Below are positions 63,087 to 64,000 of a stretch of 64,000 nt of DNA, piece by piece. The notes beneath the pieces are model-generated. The model was given only the letters and a program-made list of their open reading frames with translations, had not been told where the DNA came from and did not search any database. Where the stretch lies: the NCBI RefSeq assembly GCF_947179165.1, contig NC_077240.1, positions 29,394,501 to 29,458,500 of the forward strand, in the 5' to 3' direction. Every line of letters starts with the position of its first letter. Within the stretch, counting starts at the first letter, position 1. The position numbers and the translations under genes are program-made. The DNA is from Solanum dulcamara (taxonomy: Eukaryota > Streptophyta > Magnoliopsida > Solanales > Solanaceae).

Positions 63087-63665
63087 TGTTTAATTTCATG
63101 TTTTTCAATATGTTATCATGTACTCCAAATTATTGTGTTTTTATGTTTATGTATTTGAAGAAAAAATAAATAAATAATCAAGGTTACATTTTTATGATAA
63201 TTGTATATTGTTTATTACATTGTGCTATTTTACAATGTTGTAATTAATTACTATTAGTGTGCTATTATTTAATCTTAATATCATATTGTTACTAAAAATA
63301 ATATTCGCCTTATTTAATGTCATTATACTAACTGTTTATTCTTGTTAATATTTTAGACATTAATAATATATAATAATTGTATTATTTTTGTCAATAAACA
63401 AATTATCTATACATGATGAATAATATTATATTAATATTTTATAATATTTTATATTTATTTTAATACTTGTGTATAATATTTATTTAAGGTTAATAAGTAT
63501 ATAATTCCATAAACTAAATTATTGTAACATTCATCATAATTGAATCATATAATTTTTTTAATTCTAAATTACCATAATTTAACTTTAAAAAAAAGGGACT
63601 TATATTTTTCTAGCAAAATTGTTACTTATTTTATTTCTTACAATGCATTTTTATTTTATGAAGAT
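63087..63665 (+). other. AT-rich spacer between gag and pol of the copia element
   Basis: About 580 bp without an open frame. It holds AATAAA at 63165-63170, some 80 bp after the gag stop, and an in-frame TAA at 63669-63671 before the pol frame. It could be an intron, a gag 3' UTR or a later insertion. Confidence 0.55.
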
Positions 63666-63698
63666 AAATAAATTTATCAGTCTTCAATTGGATTCAAG

Positions 63699-64000
63699 AT
63701 GAATAATGGAGATATGTGCATTTTGGATAGTGCCACAACTCATACGATATTAAAAGAAAAGAAATATTTTTGTCATTTGATTATGAAAAAGGCCTATGTC
63801 AATACAATATCTGGTAGTACAAAATTAATTGAAGGCTCTGGAAAAGCAGCCTTATTACTACCTGGAGGAACGATATTGGTAATTGATAATGCATTATATT
63901 GTAGTAAGTCTCAAAGAAACTTGTTAAGTTTCAAGGTTATTCGCCAAAATGACTATCATATTGAGACTGCAAATGAAGGAAATGTTGAATACCTTTATAT
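63699..64000 (+). CDS. Copia protease/pol, 5' part, truncated by the window edge
   Basis: From ATG 63699 the frame stays open to the edge: MNNGDMCILDSATTHTILKE (aspartic protease with DSA in place of the usual DSG/DTG triad), TISGSTKLIEGSGKAALLLP, GGTILVIDNALYCSKSQRNL, LSFKVIRQNDYHIETANEGN. This matches the protease and start of the pre-integrase region in one copia group. A TAA ten codons upstream separates it from gag. The true start could be at a splice junction instead of this ATG. Confidence 0.8.
   Translation, partial: MNNGDMCILDSATTHTILKEKKYFCHLIMKKAYVNTISGSTKLIEGSGKAALLLPGGTILVIDNALYCSKSQRNLLSFKVIRQNDYHIETANEGNVEYLY

Larger units (their letters stand above)
61640..64000 (+). mobile_element. 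Ty1-copia element with intact gag, runs off the right edge
   Basis: It has an LTR-like leader with TATA box, a primer site at about 61917, a complete gag ORF, an AT-rich spacer of about 600 bp and the start of a protease/pol ORF still open at 64000. RT and the 3' LTR would be outside the window. Confidence 0.8.

Overview
The window is repeat-dense, AT-rich nuclear DNA of a flowering plant, most likely Solanaceae. The family call rests on TS-type SINE tails, Stowaway-like MITEs and Tat/Ogre, Tekay and Tork elements of the kind common in nightshades; this is recognition, not a search, and no species can be named. Only one ordinary host gene is visible: an intact 12-exon, minus-strand gene for a two-domain nucleoside hydrolase resembling Arabidopsis NSH3 (18889-24223). 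Nearly everything else is transposon, in several nested layers.

Left part. 1-6096 is the 3' non-coding internal end of a Tat/Ogre-type Ty3-gypsy element, carrying three consecutive tandem arrays (27-, 41- and 33-bp units), a polypurine tract and then the 3' LTR from 6097 with a TATA box at 8292. Long TA and TTA microsatellites follow. 9978-11870 is a plus-strand Ty1-copia remnant with a short LTR. 12858-18238 is a decayed minus-strand Tork/Tnt1-like copia element with two LTRs, the 5' one holding a SINE.

Gene region. The nucleoside hydrolase gene has a TATA box only 30 bp from a 654-bp hAT-type MITE, a GC-AG intron, and SINE/LINE pieces in two introns. 25053-27840 is a MITE cluster, including a Harbinger-like element that encloses a GC-rich segment of organellar appearance. 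28368-30188 is a probable solo copia LTR, and a 5'-truncated L1-type LINE with a full 1386-codon ORF2 lies in its flank (30225-35595, 16-bp target duplication).

Right part. Two related Stowaway-like MITEs (36391-37007, 37420-37676) are followed by an internally deleted Tekay-type gypsy element (38197-42243). Then comes a large nest: a copia element (42638-58895) whose gag was broken by an inverted gypsy scrap, whose protease region took a SINE, and whose integrase took a full-length Tekay-type gypsy element (46893-56439, target duplication ATATC). An RTE-type LINE tail lies at 60550-61320. The window ends inside another copia element (from about 61640) with an intact gag ORF and a separate protease/pol ORF running off the edge.

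I did not find a novel multi-gene system. The most unusual points are the serial tandem arrays in the Ogre 3' region, an inverted duplication flanking its LTR start, the MITE against the gene's TATA box, the organellar-like island inside a DNA transposon, and the gag/pol spacing of the right-hand copia element.
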